Shown: one piece after another, positions 26,271 through 34,275 of the stretch | How the letters are laid out: the number at the start of each line of letters is the position of its first letter | Numbering within the stretch: the first letter of the stretch is position 1 | Assembly: GCF_000184745.1 (NCBI RefSeq) | Contig: NC_014931.1 | Span: 1,550,001 to 1,614,000 of the forward strand | DNA from: Variovorax paradoxus EPS | GTDB lineage: Bacteria > Pseudomonadota > Gammaproteobacteria > Burkholderiales > Burkholderiaceae_C | DNA: 64,000 bases | Direction: 5' to 3' | Position numbers and translations under genes: made by a program | The notes under the pieces: generated by a model | What the model was told of the DNA's origin: nothing | Seen by the model: the letters and a program-made list of their open reading frames with translations, nothing else | Database searches by the model: none

Positions 26271-27469
26271 GGTCGACGCGGCGCGCCGGCGGTGGGCCGC
26301 CGGTTGGCCCGCCCCTCGGCACGTCGTTCTCGCGCCTGCGCCTGCCGGTGCGTCCGCAGGAATGCCAGCAGCCGCCGCTCCGCCGCATAGAGCCCGCGCG
26401 AAGGCTTGGCCGTCGGGCGGCCGGCAATCTTCTCGAACAGCGCGGTGGCTGCGTCCTCGTCGTCTTTTGCGAGCGCGCTGCCCAGGGCCAGCACGGCCGG
26501 GTGCACGTAAGCCTTCTTGCAGACGGCCGGCGTGTTGCCGAGCTGCTTGGCCACGGCCGCGAGGATGTCCTTGGCGCTGTAGCGGCTCCCATCCACTGCG
26601 ACACGGCCCGGCTCGCACGCCAGCCGCGTGAGTTCCAGCGCCTGCACCGTGCCGTGCCAGGTGCGGAAGTCCTTGGCGGTGAAGCGGTCGCCTTCGGCGC
26701 CTTCCGCAGCTTCGGCGATGTAGTCGTTGACGTCGGTGGACGACACGCCGCGCAGCTCGCCTTCTTCGTCCGCGTACTGGAAAAGCGCTTGCCCCGGCAG
26801 TTGCTGGCACTGGCGCACCACCTTCGCCACGCGAGGGTCTTCGAGCTTCGCCTCGTGCATCACGCCGCTCTTGCCCTTGAAGCGGAGCCTGAGCGCCGTG
26901 CCCTGAACGGCCGCGTGGCGGTTGCGCAGCGTGGTGAGGCCGAAGGAGCCGTTGGTGTTCGCGTATTCCTCGTTGCCCACGCGCAGCAGCGTGGTGTCGA
27001 GCAGGCGCACCAGTGCGGCAAGCACCTGGCGGCGGCCGGGCATCTTCTGGCCTTTTTCGGGCTGCAGGTCGCGCGCGACGCGGGCGCGGATGCGTGGCAA
27101 TGCGAGCGCGAAGGCTTCGAGCCGTTCGAACTTGGTCTCGTCCTTCATCACGCGCCAGTCGGCGTGGTAGCGGTACTGCTTGCGGCCGCGCGCATCGATG
27201 CCGGTGGCCTGCAGGTGGCCGTTGGGCAGGGGGCAGATCCACACCTGCGTGTAGGCCGGCGGAATGGCCAGCATGCGGATGCGCGAGAGCTCGTCCACGT
27301 CGCGCACCCATCGGCCCTTCGCATCGCGGTAGCGGAAGCGCTCGCCGTGCTTCAGACGCGCGATGCCGGGCATGTCGGGGTTCACGTAGACCAGGCCGTT
27401 TGCGATGGGCGTGGGTTTGGAAGGGGCCTTGGCAGGCGGTCTGGGAACGGGCGAGGTGGAGGCCGGCAT
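26216..27469 (-). CDS. DNA topoisomerase IB
   Basis: A 417-residue poxvirus-type (bacterial) topoisomerase IB that relaxes supercoils by a 3'-phosphotyrosine intermediate. The N-terminal domain has GRKQYRYHADWRVMKDETK. The catalytic domain includes RVGNEEYANTNGSFGLTTLR, KDFRTWHGT with the catalytic Arg/His, and the nucleophile tyrosine in CKKAYVHPAVL. The C-terminal 50 residues are basic and of low complexity. The start at 27469 is the first ATG before the conserved region. Its end overlaps the convergent His-phosphotransfer-like gene. Confidence 0.9.
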   Translation of the reverse strand: MPASTSPVPRPPAKAPSKPTPIANGLVYVNPDMPGIARLKHGERFRYRDAKGRWVRDVDELSRIRMLAIPPAYTQVWICPLPNGHLQATGIDARGRKQYRYHADWRVMKDETKFERLEAFALALPRIRARVARDLQPEKGQKMPGRRQVLAALVRLLDTTLLRVGNEEYANTNGSFGLTTLRNRHAAVQGTALRLRFKGKSGVMHEAKLEDPRVAKVVRQCQQLPGQALFQYADEEGELRGVSSTDVNDYIAEAAEGAEGDRFTAKDFRTWHGTVQALELTRLACEPGRVAVDGSRYSAKDILAAVAKQLGNTPAVCKKAYVHPAVLALGSALAKDDEDAATALFEKIAGRPTAKPSRGLYAAERRLLAFLRTHRQAQARERRAEGRANRRPTAGAPRRPQPVASAKRTLSPSSAMA

Positions 27470-27580
27470 GGGGTTTGCGTCTGGAGATGCATCCGCTTGT
27501 GCCAGCACCGAGAATCGCCCGGTGTAGGACGCCGCAAGCTGTTGGTGCCCTCCCTTCCACTTATCTCCGCCCGAAAAATC

Positions 27581-28627
27581 ATGCTTCCTCGTTGGACCTC
27601 TCTCTGCGCCCGCTGGTCGGCGCTGTGCGCCGCGGCGCTGCTCGCCACGGCCTGTGCTTCGACCTCCCCTGCAACCACATCGGCGAGCGCCCCGGCCGCG
27701 CCTGTCAAGGTGAAGGTGTTCGTCGCCGCCATGTTCGAGATCGGCCAGAACACCGGCGACCGCGCCGGCGAGTTCCAGTACTGGTACGAGCGCTACTGGA
27801 AGGGCGCGAAGCCGATGGCCGTGCCCGGCGCGCTGCAGCCCGTGTACTGCAACGCCGATGGCGTGTGCGGCGCGGTGCTCGGCATGGGCAAGGTCAATTC
27901 GTCGTCGTCGATGCAGGCGATCCTGCTGAACCCGCAGTTCGATTTCTCCGAGGCCTACTACGTGATCTCCGGCGTGGCCGGCACGCCGCCTTCGCGCGGC
28001 ACCATCGGCGAAGTGAGCTGGGCCACCTGGCTCGTGGACTACGACCTCGGCCACCGTTGGGCGCCCGAGGAAAACAAGGCGGGCGAGCCCACCTTCATGC
28101 CGCGCAAGGGCTACGAGGACTACCGCCGCTTCAAGCTCAACCCCGACCTCGTCGGCTGGGCCATGAAGCTCTCGGCCGACACGCCGCTGAAAGACTCCGA
28201 CGCCGCCCGCAAATACCGCCTGCGCTACCCCGATGCCGCGGCGCGCCGTGCGCCCTTCGTGGGCACTGGCACCCACATGACCGGCGACACCTTCTTCCAT
28301 GGCCCCGGCATGTCGAAGCAGGCGCAGTACATCGCGAAGCTCTACGGCGCGGACGACTACGTCATCACCGAAATGGAAGCCGCGGCCATCACCCTCGTGA
28401 TCAAGCGCACGCACGGCACCGACCGCGTGATGAGCCTGCGCGGCGCGGTCAACTTCGACCAGGGCAATCCGAAGGAAAGCACGCTGCAGCACCTGGACCC
28501 GGCGCCGGGCGAGACGGCGGGCGGCTTTGCGGAGACGGTGGAGAACATCGCGCTGGTCGGCACGCGCGTGGTCGATCACATCGTGAAGAACTGGCCGCAG
28601 TGGCGTGCCGGCGTGCCGAAGCCCTGA
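27581..28627 (+). CDS. Purine nucleoside permease (NUP) family lipoprotein
   Basis: A 348-residue member of the NUP family, named after the yeast/Candida purine nucleoside permease, though the fold is that of nucleoside phosphorylases. The signal peptide ends with a lipobox-like LLATAC, so it is probably a lipoprotein. Conserved segments are KVFVAAMFEIGQNTGDRAGE, VCGAVLGMGKVNSSSSMQAI, GVAGTPPSRGTIGEV and the ITEMEAAAITLV segment of phosphorylase-like sites. Bacterial members may bind or cleave purine nucleosides in the periplasm. It diverges from topoisomerase IB, with 111 bases between the starts. Confidence 0.85.
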   Translation: MLPRWTSLCARWSALCAAALLATACASTSPATTSASAPAAPVKVKVFVAAMFEIGQNTGDRAGEFQYWYERYWKGAKPMAVPGALQPVYCNADGVCGAVLGMGKVNSSSSMQAILLNPQFDFSEAYYVISGVAGTPPSRGTIGEVSWATWLVDYDLGHRWAPEENKAGEPTFMPRKGYEDYRRFKLNPDLVGWAMKLSADTPLKDSDAARKYRLRYPDAAARRAPFVGTGTHMTGDTFFHGPGMSKQAQYIAKLYGADDYVITEMEAAAITLVIKRTHGTDRVMSLRGAVNFDQGNPKESTLQHLDPAPGETAGGFAETVENIALVGTRVVDHIVKNWPQWRAGVPKP

Positions 28628-28674
28628 GGGTTGCTCCAGGGCCCTTCAAAGGGGCGAACTGGCGGTAGTTGATA

Positions 28675-28687
28675 TACGCACTGCGTA
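28675..28687. promoter_or_regulatory. Palindromic operator candidate 1 for the HTH-ATCase gene
   Basis: TACGC-ACT-GCGTA is a perfect palindrome lying 43 bases before the chosen start codon (28730). It has the same pattern as the second site, TACGC-N3-GCGTA. The two centres are 32 bp apart, about three helical turns, so two proteins could bind on the same face of the DNA. Confidence 0.75.
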
Positions 28688-28704
28688 AATTGACTTGGTG
28701 AACT

Positions 28705-28721
28705 TGTACGCATGGCGTACA
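28705..28721. promoter_or_regulatory. Palindromic operator candidate 2 for the HTH-ATCase gene
   Basis: TGTACGC-ATG-GCGTACA is a perfect 17-bp palindrome that contains the alternative ATG at 28712 and ends 8 bases before ATG 28730. It shares the TACGC-N3-GCGTA core with site 1. Its position over the ribosome-binding region suggests that a bound protein would block expression. The likely ligand is the helix-turn-helix at the start of the encoded protein; this is inference. Confidence 0.75.
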
Positions 28722-28729
28722 TTTCATCC

Positions 28730-30010
28730 ATGAGCCAGCAACAAGACATCCTGCGCGACGCCATGCGCCGCCTCAATCTCACCCGCGATGCGTTCTCCGA
28801 GCGCCTGGGTGTCCGCCGCCGGGCGCTCGACACCTGGTTGCTGCCCGCCGACTCCGGCGAGTCGCGGGCCATGCCCGAAATGGTGGGGAAGTTCGTCGCC
28901 GAAATCCTGCAGCGCGAGGCGCAGGCAACCACCGGCGCGGACGATCGGCCCCTGGCGCAGCGCATTGCGGCGGAGGGGCGGCCGCACCTGTTGTCGGTCG
29001 CGCAGTTCGACCGCGACAGCCTCGAGGCCCTGTTCCAGGTGGCCGATGTCATGCAGCCGATCGCGCGGCGCCAGAAGGTCACGCGCGTGCTCGAAGGCGC
29101 GGTGCTCGGCAGCCTGTTCTTCGAGGCCAGCACCCGCACCCGCGTGAGCTTCGGCGCGGCGTTCTGCCGGCTCGGCGGCACGGTCTGCGACACCACGGGA
29201 TTCACCTTCTCCTCGATGGCCAAGGGCGAATCGATCTACGACACCAGCCGTGTGATGAGCGGCTACGTCGATGCGCTGGTGGTGCGCCATCCCGAGCAGG
29301 GCTCGGTGGCCGAATTCGCGCGGGCCACCAACATCCCGGTCATCAATGCCGGCGACGGGCCGGGCGAGCATCCGAGCCAGGCCATCCTTGACCTGTACAC
29401 GATCCAGCGCGAGTTCTCGCGCATGGGCAAGCTGGTCGACGGCACGCACGTGGCGATGGTCGGCGACCTGAAGTACGGCCGCACGGTGCATTCGCTGATC
29501 CGCCTGCTGTCGCTCTACCGGGGCCTGAAATTCACGCTCATCGCGCCGCCGTCGCTCGAGATGCCGGCCTACCTGCTGGACCTGGTGGCGCGCAATGGCC
29601 ACGTGATCGAGCAGACCCAGTCGCTCGAGGAGGGCCTGCGCGGCGCCGACGTGGTGTACGCCACCCGCATCCAGAAGGAGCGCTTCGCGGGCGAGGAGAT
29701 CGAGGGCTACACGCCCGAGTTCCAGATCCGAAAGGCGCTGGTGGACACGCTCTGCAAGCCCGACACCATCCTCATGCATCCGCTGCCGCGCGACGGGCGC
29801 CCGGGCGCGAACGACCTGAGCATCGACCTCAACCACGATCCGCGGCTGGCGATCTTCCGGCAGACCGACAACGGCATCCCGGTGCGCATGGCGCTGTTCG
29901 CGGTGCTGATGGGCGTCGAGCACCAGGTGGCGCGTTCGATGCGCGATGCGGGCTGGCGCTCGCCCGCGCACATCGGCCCCGACGATGCGGACTTCGATGG
30001 GCTGGACTGA
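28730..30010 (+). CDS. pyrB: Aspartate carbamoyltransferase with N-terminal helix-turn-helix domain
   Basis: A 426-residue protein, about 115 longer than E. coli PyrB. Residues 90-420 form a complete aspartate carbamoyltransferase: carbamoyl-phosphate loop ASTRTR (Ser134-Arg138), lysine loop SSMAKGES, HPSQAILDLYTI, GDLKYGRTVHSL, RIQKERF and MHPLPR are all intact. So pyrimidine synthesis chemistry should be retained. Residues 1-60 add a helix-turn-helix (ILRDAMRRLNLTRDAFSERL, then GVRRRALDTWLLP). Two TACGC-N3-GCGTA palindromes lie at the start, which suggests autoregulation. ATG 28730 is preferred because ATG 28712 lies inside a palindrome. Neither start has a strong ribosome site. Confidence 0.88.
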   Translation: MSQQQDILRDAMRRLNLTRDAFSERLGVRRRALDTWLLPADSGESRAMPEMVGKFVAEILQREAQATTGADDRPLAQRIAAEGRPHLLSVAQFDRDSLEALFQVADVMQPIARRQKVTRVLEGAVLGSLFFEASTRTRVSFGAAFCRLGGTVCDTTGFTFSSMAKGESIYDTSRVMSGYVDALVVRHPEQGSVAEFARATNIPVINAGDGPGEHPSQAILDLYTIQREFSRMGKLVDGTHVAMVGDLKYGRTVHSLIRLLSLYRGLKFTLIAPPSLEMPAYLLDLVARNGHVIEQTQSLEEGLRGADVVYATRIQKERFAGEEIEGYTPEFQIRKALVDTLCKPDTILMHPLPRDGRPGANDLSIDLNHDPRLAIFRQTDNGIPVRMALFAVLMGVEHQVARSMRDAGWRSPAHIGPDDADFDGLD

Positions 30011-30021
30011 ACCCCCGATGC

Positions 30022-30702
30022 TCAGGGCGTTGCGGGTTGCAGGTGCCACACGACGTTGAAGTCGAACGGCGTCCAGCGGCCGGTCCTGACGCCCGCGCTT
30101 CGCAGGCCGCGGCCGGTCCAGGTGTTGCAGGTCTCGAAGAGGTTGTAGCCGCCTTCGGCTTCGTAGAAGGCATCCTGGCTGTCGTAGTGCGCACCGGCGA
30201 TCGGCGTCGCGCGGCCTGAGGGCAGCGACGCGCGCACGTAGGCCACGAGCTGCGCGTACTGCGCCTGCGAGAGCGGCAGCTTGAAGGCTCCGCGCCGCAT
30301 CTGCGCACGCTGCAGGTAAGTCACATGCATCAGCGCCCGGTTGCCGCCCGCGAGCGCACCGAAGGCGCGCGAGGCCGTCAGGTCGGCCCAGGTGGGCGTG
30401 TGCAGATAGAACTCGCGGTCGCCCCAGCCGATGGCGATGAACTCGGCATCGGGCGGCACGGCCTTGAAGTCGGCGAGCGGAAAGAGCTGCCGCCAATCGA
30501 CCGTGGTCGAGCGCACCGGGAACACGAGGTCGGTGTGCACGCCGTTGCTCAGCACCCAGGCTTCGATGGCGGGGGCCTCCGCGGGCGGCGTTGCATTGGC
30601 CGGCCACAGCACCAGCGCGAAGGCCACGGCCACATACAGCGCGACCGCGAGCACGAACCCCAGCAGCGTGAATGCGAGGCGCCGGAGCCAGCGTTGGATC
30701 AC
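30022..30702 (-). CDS. TIGR02117/DUF2459 family protein, membrane-anchored
   Basis: A 226-residue protein of the DUF2459 (TIGR02117) family of unknown function. An N-terminal membrane segment (LAFTLLGFVLAVALYVAVAF) anchors it, and the rest is probably periplasmic. Family motifs are VLSNGVHTDLVFPV, AIGWGDREFYLHTPTWADL and the C-terminal YNLFETCNTWTGRGLRSAG, which contains Cys and His residues reminiscent of a papain-like hydrolase. The start is GTG 30702, ten bases after the dinB stop, so it is likely cotranscribed with dinB. Confidence 0.88.
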   Translation of the reverse strand: MIQRWLRRLAFTLLGFVLAVALYVAVAFALVLWPANATPPAEAPAIEAWVLSNGVHTDLVFPVRSTTVDWRQLFPLADFKAVPPDAEFIAIGWGDREFYLHTPTWADLTASRAFGALAGGNRALMHVTYLQRAQMRRGAFKLPLSQAQYAQLVAYVRASLPSGRATPIAGAHYDSQDAFYEAEGGYNLFETCNTWTGRGLRSAGVRTGRWTPFDFNVVWHLQPATP

Positions 30703-30712
30703 TGCGGCTTCT

Positions 30713-31957
30713 TCAGAAGAGCGACGCGGTGGTCGCAGCCGGCTCTGCCGTCGTCGAGCGCGCTGCGCCCGTGGGCGCCAGCGCTTCCGGGCTGCCGGCC
30801 TTTGCCAGTGCGCCCACGCGCACGCCCAGCAAGCGCAGCGGCCGCTCCAGCGGCACGCGCTTCAGGCACAGCCCGCCGACCTGCCGGATGGTCTTGCCGT
30901 CGGCGGTGAAGCGGTCGATGGTCTGGTCGCGCGTGGCGATCTTGAAATCGTCGTAGCGCAGCTTGATGCCGATGGTCTTGCCCACGTAGCCCTTGCGCTG
31001 CAGGTCTTCGGCGACCTTCTCGCACAGGTGCGTGAAGATCGCGCCCAGCTCGGCGCGGTCGCGCACCGCGTGCAGGTCGCGGTCGAAGGTGGTCTCGCGG
31101 CTCATCGAGACGGGCTCGCTCTCGGTCACCACCGGCCGGTCGTCGCGGCCCCAGGACACCTCGTGCATCCATGCGCCGGTGGCCTTGCCGAAGTTCTGGA
31201 TCAGCCAGTCGCGATCGCGCGCCGCGAGTTGGCCGACGGTCTCTATGCCGAAGCGCTTGAGCTTCTCGTCGGCCTTGGGACCGATGCCGTTCACCTTGCG
31301 GCAGGGCAGGGGCCAGATGTGGCTCTCCAGATCGCCTTCGTAGACCACCGAGATGCCGTTGGGCTTGTTGAACTCGCTCGCCATCTTGGCGATGAGCTTG
31401 TTGGGCGCGACGCCGACCGAGCAGGTGAGGCCGGTGGCATCGAGGATCGATTTCTGGATCAACCGCGCCAGCGAGCGCCCGCCGTCGCGCTGGCCGCCGG
31501 GCACGTCGGTGAAGTCGATGTACACCTCGTCGACGCCGCGGTCTTCCATGAGCGGCGCGATCTCCAGGATCACCTGCTTGAAGGCGCGCGAGAAGCGCCG
31601 GTATTCGTCGAAATCGACCGGCAGGATCAGCGCCTGCGGGCACAGCTTGGCGGCCTTCATGAGCCCCATCGCCGAGCCGATGCCGAACTGCCGCGCGGGA
31701 TAGGTGGCGGTAGTGATCACGCCGCGGCCCGCGTAGTCCTTCAGCCGAGGGAAGGCATCGACGGGAATGTCGGCCAGCGTGCCGCCTTCGGGCAGGTTGC
31801 GGATGGCCTCGTCGACGCTGCGGCGCCCGCCGCCGATCACCACCGGCAGGCCCTTGAGCTGCGGATAGCGCAGCAGCTCGACCGACGCGTAGAAGGCGTC
31901 CATGTCGAGGTGGGCGATGCGGCGGATCGGGCCTGTCGAGGGGGGCGGGGAACTCAC
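30713..31957 (-). CDS. dinB: DNA polymerase IV (Y-family translesion polymerase)
   Basis: A 414-residue Y-family polymerase that bypasses DNA lesions. The catalytic palm motifs are RIAHLDMDAFYASVE and DEVYIDFTDV, followed by SVGVAPNKLIAKMASEFNKPNG. A helix-hairpin-helix thumb segment, WPLPCRKVNGIGPKADEKL, and a little-finger domain follow. The start is taken as GTG 31957; a GTG at 32005 would add 16 residues. The last residues do not show a clear beta-clamp motif. A LexA box was not recognised upstream. The DUF2459 gene follows after ten bases. Confidence 0.93.
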   Translation of the reverse strand: MSSPPPSTGPIRRIAHLDMDAFYASVELLRYPQLKGLPVVIGGGRRSVDEAIRNLPEGGTLADIPVDAFPRLKDYAGRGVITTATYPARQFGIGSAMGLMKAAKLCPQALILPVDFDEYRRFSRAFKQVILEIAPLMEDRGVDEVYIDFTDVPGGQRDGGRSLARLIQKSILDATGLTCSVGVAPNKLIAKMASEFNKPNGISVVYEGDLESHIWPLPCRKVNGIGPKADEKLKRFGIETVGQLAARDRDWLIQNFGKATGAWMHEVSWGRDDRPVVTESEPVSMSRETTFDRDLHAVRDRAELGAIFTHLCEKVAEDLQRKGYVGKTIGIKLRYDDFKIATRDQTIDRFTADGKTIRQVGGLCLKRVPLERPLRLLGVRVGALAKAGSPEALAPTGAARSTTAEPAATTASLF

Positions 31958-32021
31958 GGAAACGATTGTCTCGCGACCGGAGGGGTTTCGCCCGCCGAGG
32001 GGCACAGGAATCGGTCGCCGG

Positions 32022-32639
32022 TCAGCGCGTTTCGACGGTCGCGAGCAGCGGCGAATCGAACATCGCCACGGGCGAGATCACCGGTTCGTCCATCGGCACC
32101 TTGTCGCCGTAACGCTCGCGCATCTTGGCGCGCACGGCCGCATCGGCCAAGTTGAACTCGCGGATCTTCTGCAGCTCGCCGATGCGCACGCCCAGCGCGC
32201 GCTGGTAGAGCTTCCACACGAGCTCGGAGCAGTAGATGCGGCCGTCCGACCATTCGAAGGTCAGGTCGTAGGGGCGGCCCGCGAAGTCGGCGGTGCGGGC
32301 GTGCAAGCGGGCGATGGCGCCGGGTGTCAGCAGCTTGTCGGCATCGCGCAGGCGCTTGACCACGTAGTGCCCGCCGTTGCCGCGCGCCGTCCATTGCGCG
32401 AGCGGCGTGTAGCGCACGGTACCGACCGCCTCGAAGACGAAGGGCTTGCCGTCCCGCAGCAGCACGATGCCCATGTGGCTGTAGCGGGAGCCGGTGGCGC
32501 GCTGCACGGCCACGCTCTGGGCCGAGCGCGAGGTGTGGAAGATGATGTCGCCGTCCTTCAGCGCCGCCGCATGCACGGCGCTGCCCGCCAGCAGGGTGAG
32601 CAGAGGAGCGAGGAGCGCGGTGAAAAGAGCCTTCGTCAT
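32022..32639 (-). CDS. YiiX/YebB-like permuted NlpC/P60 cysteine hydrolase, secreted
   Basis: A 205-residue protein with a signal peptide (LFTALLAPLLTLLAGSAVHAA). The mature part begins with the family segment LKDGDIIFHTSRSAQS. The catalytic histidine is in GSRYSHMGIVLL and the cysteine in RIYCSELVWKLYQRA. This His-before-Cys order marks the circularly permuted NlpC/P60 group (YiiX). Members cleave amide or ester bonds in peptidoglycan or lipids, or bind them, in the periplasm. The start ATG 32639 is chosen because the signal peptide begins there. It diverges from the next gene. Confidence 0.88.
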   Translation of the reverse strand: MTKALFTALLAPLLTLLAGSAVHAAALKDGDIIFHTSRSAQSVAVQRATGSRYSHMGIVLLRDGKPFVFEAVGTVRYTPLAQWTARGNGGHYVVKRLRDADKLLTPGAIARLHARTADFAGRPYDLTFEWSDGRIYCSELVWKLYQRALGVRIGELQKIREFNLADAAVRAKMRERYGDKVPMDEPVISPVAMFDSPLLATVETR

Positions 32640-32700
32640 GCGGGGCATTTTGAGCGATGGCGCTTGCGCGGCGCCGCATGCCGGTGCCATCATCCGCGCC

Positions 32701-33264
32701 ATGCAAACCGTCGCCTCCATTCTCTGGCGCAGGCTCGATGCACCGGGCCACGACGCGTGCCGGCTCGAGCGCAATGCCTCGGCCTGGCAACTCGACGGCG
32801 CCGCGGTGTTCCGCCACGAGAGCGGCCGCATCGCCCAGCTGCACTACCGGGTGCGCTGCGACCTGCACTGGCACACGCAGTGGGGCATGGTGCGCGGCTG
32901 GCTCGGCGACTCGGCCATCGAACTGTCGATCGCACGCGACGCGCATGGTCACTGGAAGCTCAACGACGAAGCGGTGCCCGACCTGTCGCATTGCGTGGAC
33001 CTCGACTTGGGGTTCACGCCTGCGACCAACCTGTTGCAGTTGCGAAGGCTAAGTCTCTCGGTGGGCGAGGCGGCCGATGCGCCGGCTGCGTGGGTCGATC
33101 TCGATGGCGGCGGTGTGCTGAGCGAGCTGATGCAGAGGTACGAGCGGCGCAGCGAGAGCGAGTACGCGTATGTGGCGAAACGCTTCGACTATGAGGCGGT
33201 GTTGAAGGTCACGGGGGATGGTTTCGTGAGCGACTACCCGCGGCTTTGGGTTGCCGAAACTTAG
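32701..33264 (+). CDS. Putative glycolipid-binding (DUF1089) family protein
   Basis: A 187-residue protein of the putative glycolipid-binding family (DUF1089). Typical segments are ILWRRLDAPGHDACRLE at the start, LHYRVRCDLHWHTQWGMVRG in the middle, and RRSESEYAYVAKRFDYEAVLKV with FVSDYPRLW at the end. Its function is not established; the name comes from a structure with a lipocalin-like cavity. There is no signal peptide, so it should be cytoplasmic. It stands alone between divergent and convergent neighbours. Confidence 0.87.
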   Translation: MQTVASILWRRLDAPGHDACRLERNASAWQLDGAAVFRHESGRIAQLHYRVRCDLHWHTQWGMVRGWLGDSAIELSIARDAHGHWKLNDEAVPDLSHCVDLDLGFTPATNLLQLRRLSLSVGEAADAPAAWVDLDGGGVLSELMQRYERRSESEYAYVAKRFDYEAVLKVTGDGFVSDYPRLWVAET

Positions 33265-33267
33265 TCC

Positions 33268-34275
33268 CTAGTCGAACTGCGACCGATCCCCCGCCACCAG
33301 CGCCCGGTTGCGCCGCCGATCCACGGCGATCTCATGCGCAAAGTCCTCGATGCTCCCCCCAGCCGGCAGGTTGTACGCAGCACGCAGCCGCTCGCGCACC
33401 GCATCGCTGCGCAGCACGCGATTGATCTCCGCATTCAGCCGCTGCACCACCACCACCGGCGTGCGCGCCGGCGCGAAGATGCCAAAAAGCGAATCGCGAT
33501 TCGCCCGCTCGTACCCCAGCTCCGCGAGCGTCGGCACCGCCGGTAGCGCCTCGATGCGCGCCGGCGCCCCCACCGCCAGCGCCTGGAACCGCCCGGCCTC
33601 GATGTATTGCAGCTGCTGCGCCGCGACGTTGGTCGAGAGCACCTCGAACTGCCCGCTGAGCGCATCGTTGAGCTGCGGCCCGCCGCCCGCATACGGAATG
33701 TGCGTGATATCGGTGCGGCTCTGCATGCGCACTTGCGCCAGCACCAGGTGCCCGATGGTGGCCACGCCCGAGGTGGCCCAGCGCACCGCGCCGGGTTGGC
33801 TGCGGGCGCGCGCGATCAGGTCGCCGAAGCCGTGTCCCGCAAAGGCCGGCGTGCCGACCACCAGCACCGGCGTGCGCATCACGCTCGCCACCGGCGCGAA
33901 GGCGCGCAGCGGGTCGTAGGGCACGCGCGCGATCAGCGGGTGCAGCGTGAGCGGGCTGATGGCGGAGAAGGCGAGGGCGCTGCCGTCGGGCGCGGCGCGC
34001 GCGAGCGCATCCATGCCGATGCTGCCGCCCGCGCCGGCACGGTTCTCGATGAGCACCGGCACGCCCAGCGCCTGCGAGAGCGGGTCGGCCAGCACGCGGG
34101 CCATGCCGTCGCTCACGCCGCCCGGTGGATAGACCACGATCAGGCGCACGGGACGGTTCGGCCAGGGCGATGAGGATGGCGCGGCGCGCAGCAGGTGCGG
34201 CATGCCGCAGGCAGCGGCCAGCGCGATGCCCGTACTGCGTACGAAATGGCGACGGTGCAGCAAGGTAACGCTCAT
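33268..34275 (-). CDS. Bug/TctC-family substrate-binding protein
   Basis: A 335-residue periplasmic receptor with a possible Tat signal (HRRHFVRSTGIALAAACGMP). Family segments VRLIVVYPPGGVSDGMAR, IENRAGAGGSIGMDALARA and THIPYAGGGPQLNDALSG are visible. Its start codon overlaps the stop of the upstream LysR gene by four bases (ATGA), which is unusual and indicates that regulator and receptor are made together. The ligand is likely an acid connected with the divergent tannase-type esterase genes, but this is inference. Confidence 0.92.
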   Translation of the reverse strand: MSVTLLHRRHFVRSTGIALAAACGMPHLLRAAPSSSPWPNRPVRLIVVYPPGGVSDGMARVLADPLSQALGVPVLIENRAGAGGSIGMDALARAAPDGSALAFSAISPLTLHPLIARVPYDPLRAFAPVASVMRTPVLVVGTPAFAGHGFGDLIARARSQPGAVRWATSGVATIGHLVLAQVRMQSRTDITHIPYAGGGPQLNDALSGQFEVLSTNVAAQQLQYIEAGRFQALAVGAPARIEALPAVPTLAELGYERANRDSLFGIFAPARTPVVVVQRLNAEINRVLRSDAVRERLRAAYNLPAGGSIEDFAHEIAVDRRRNRALVAGDRSQFD

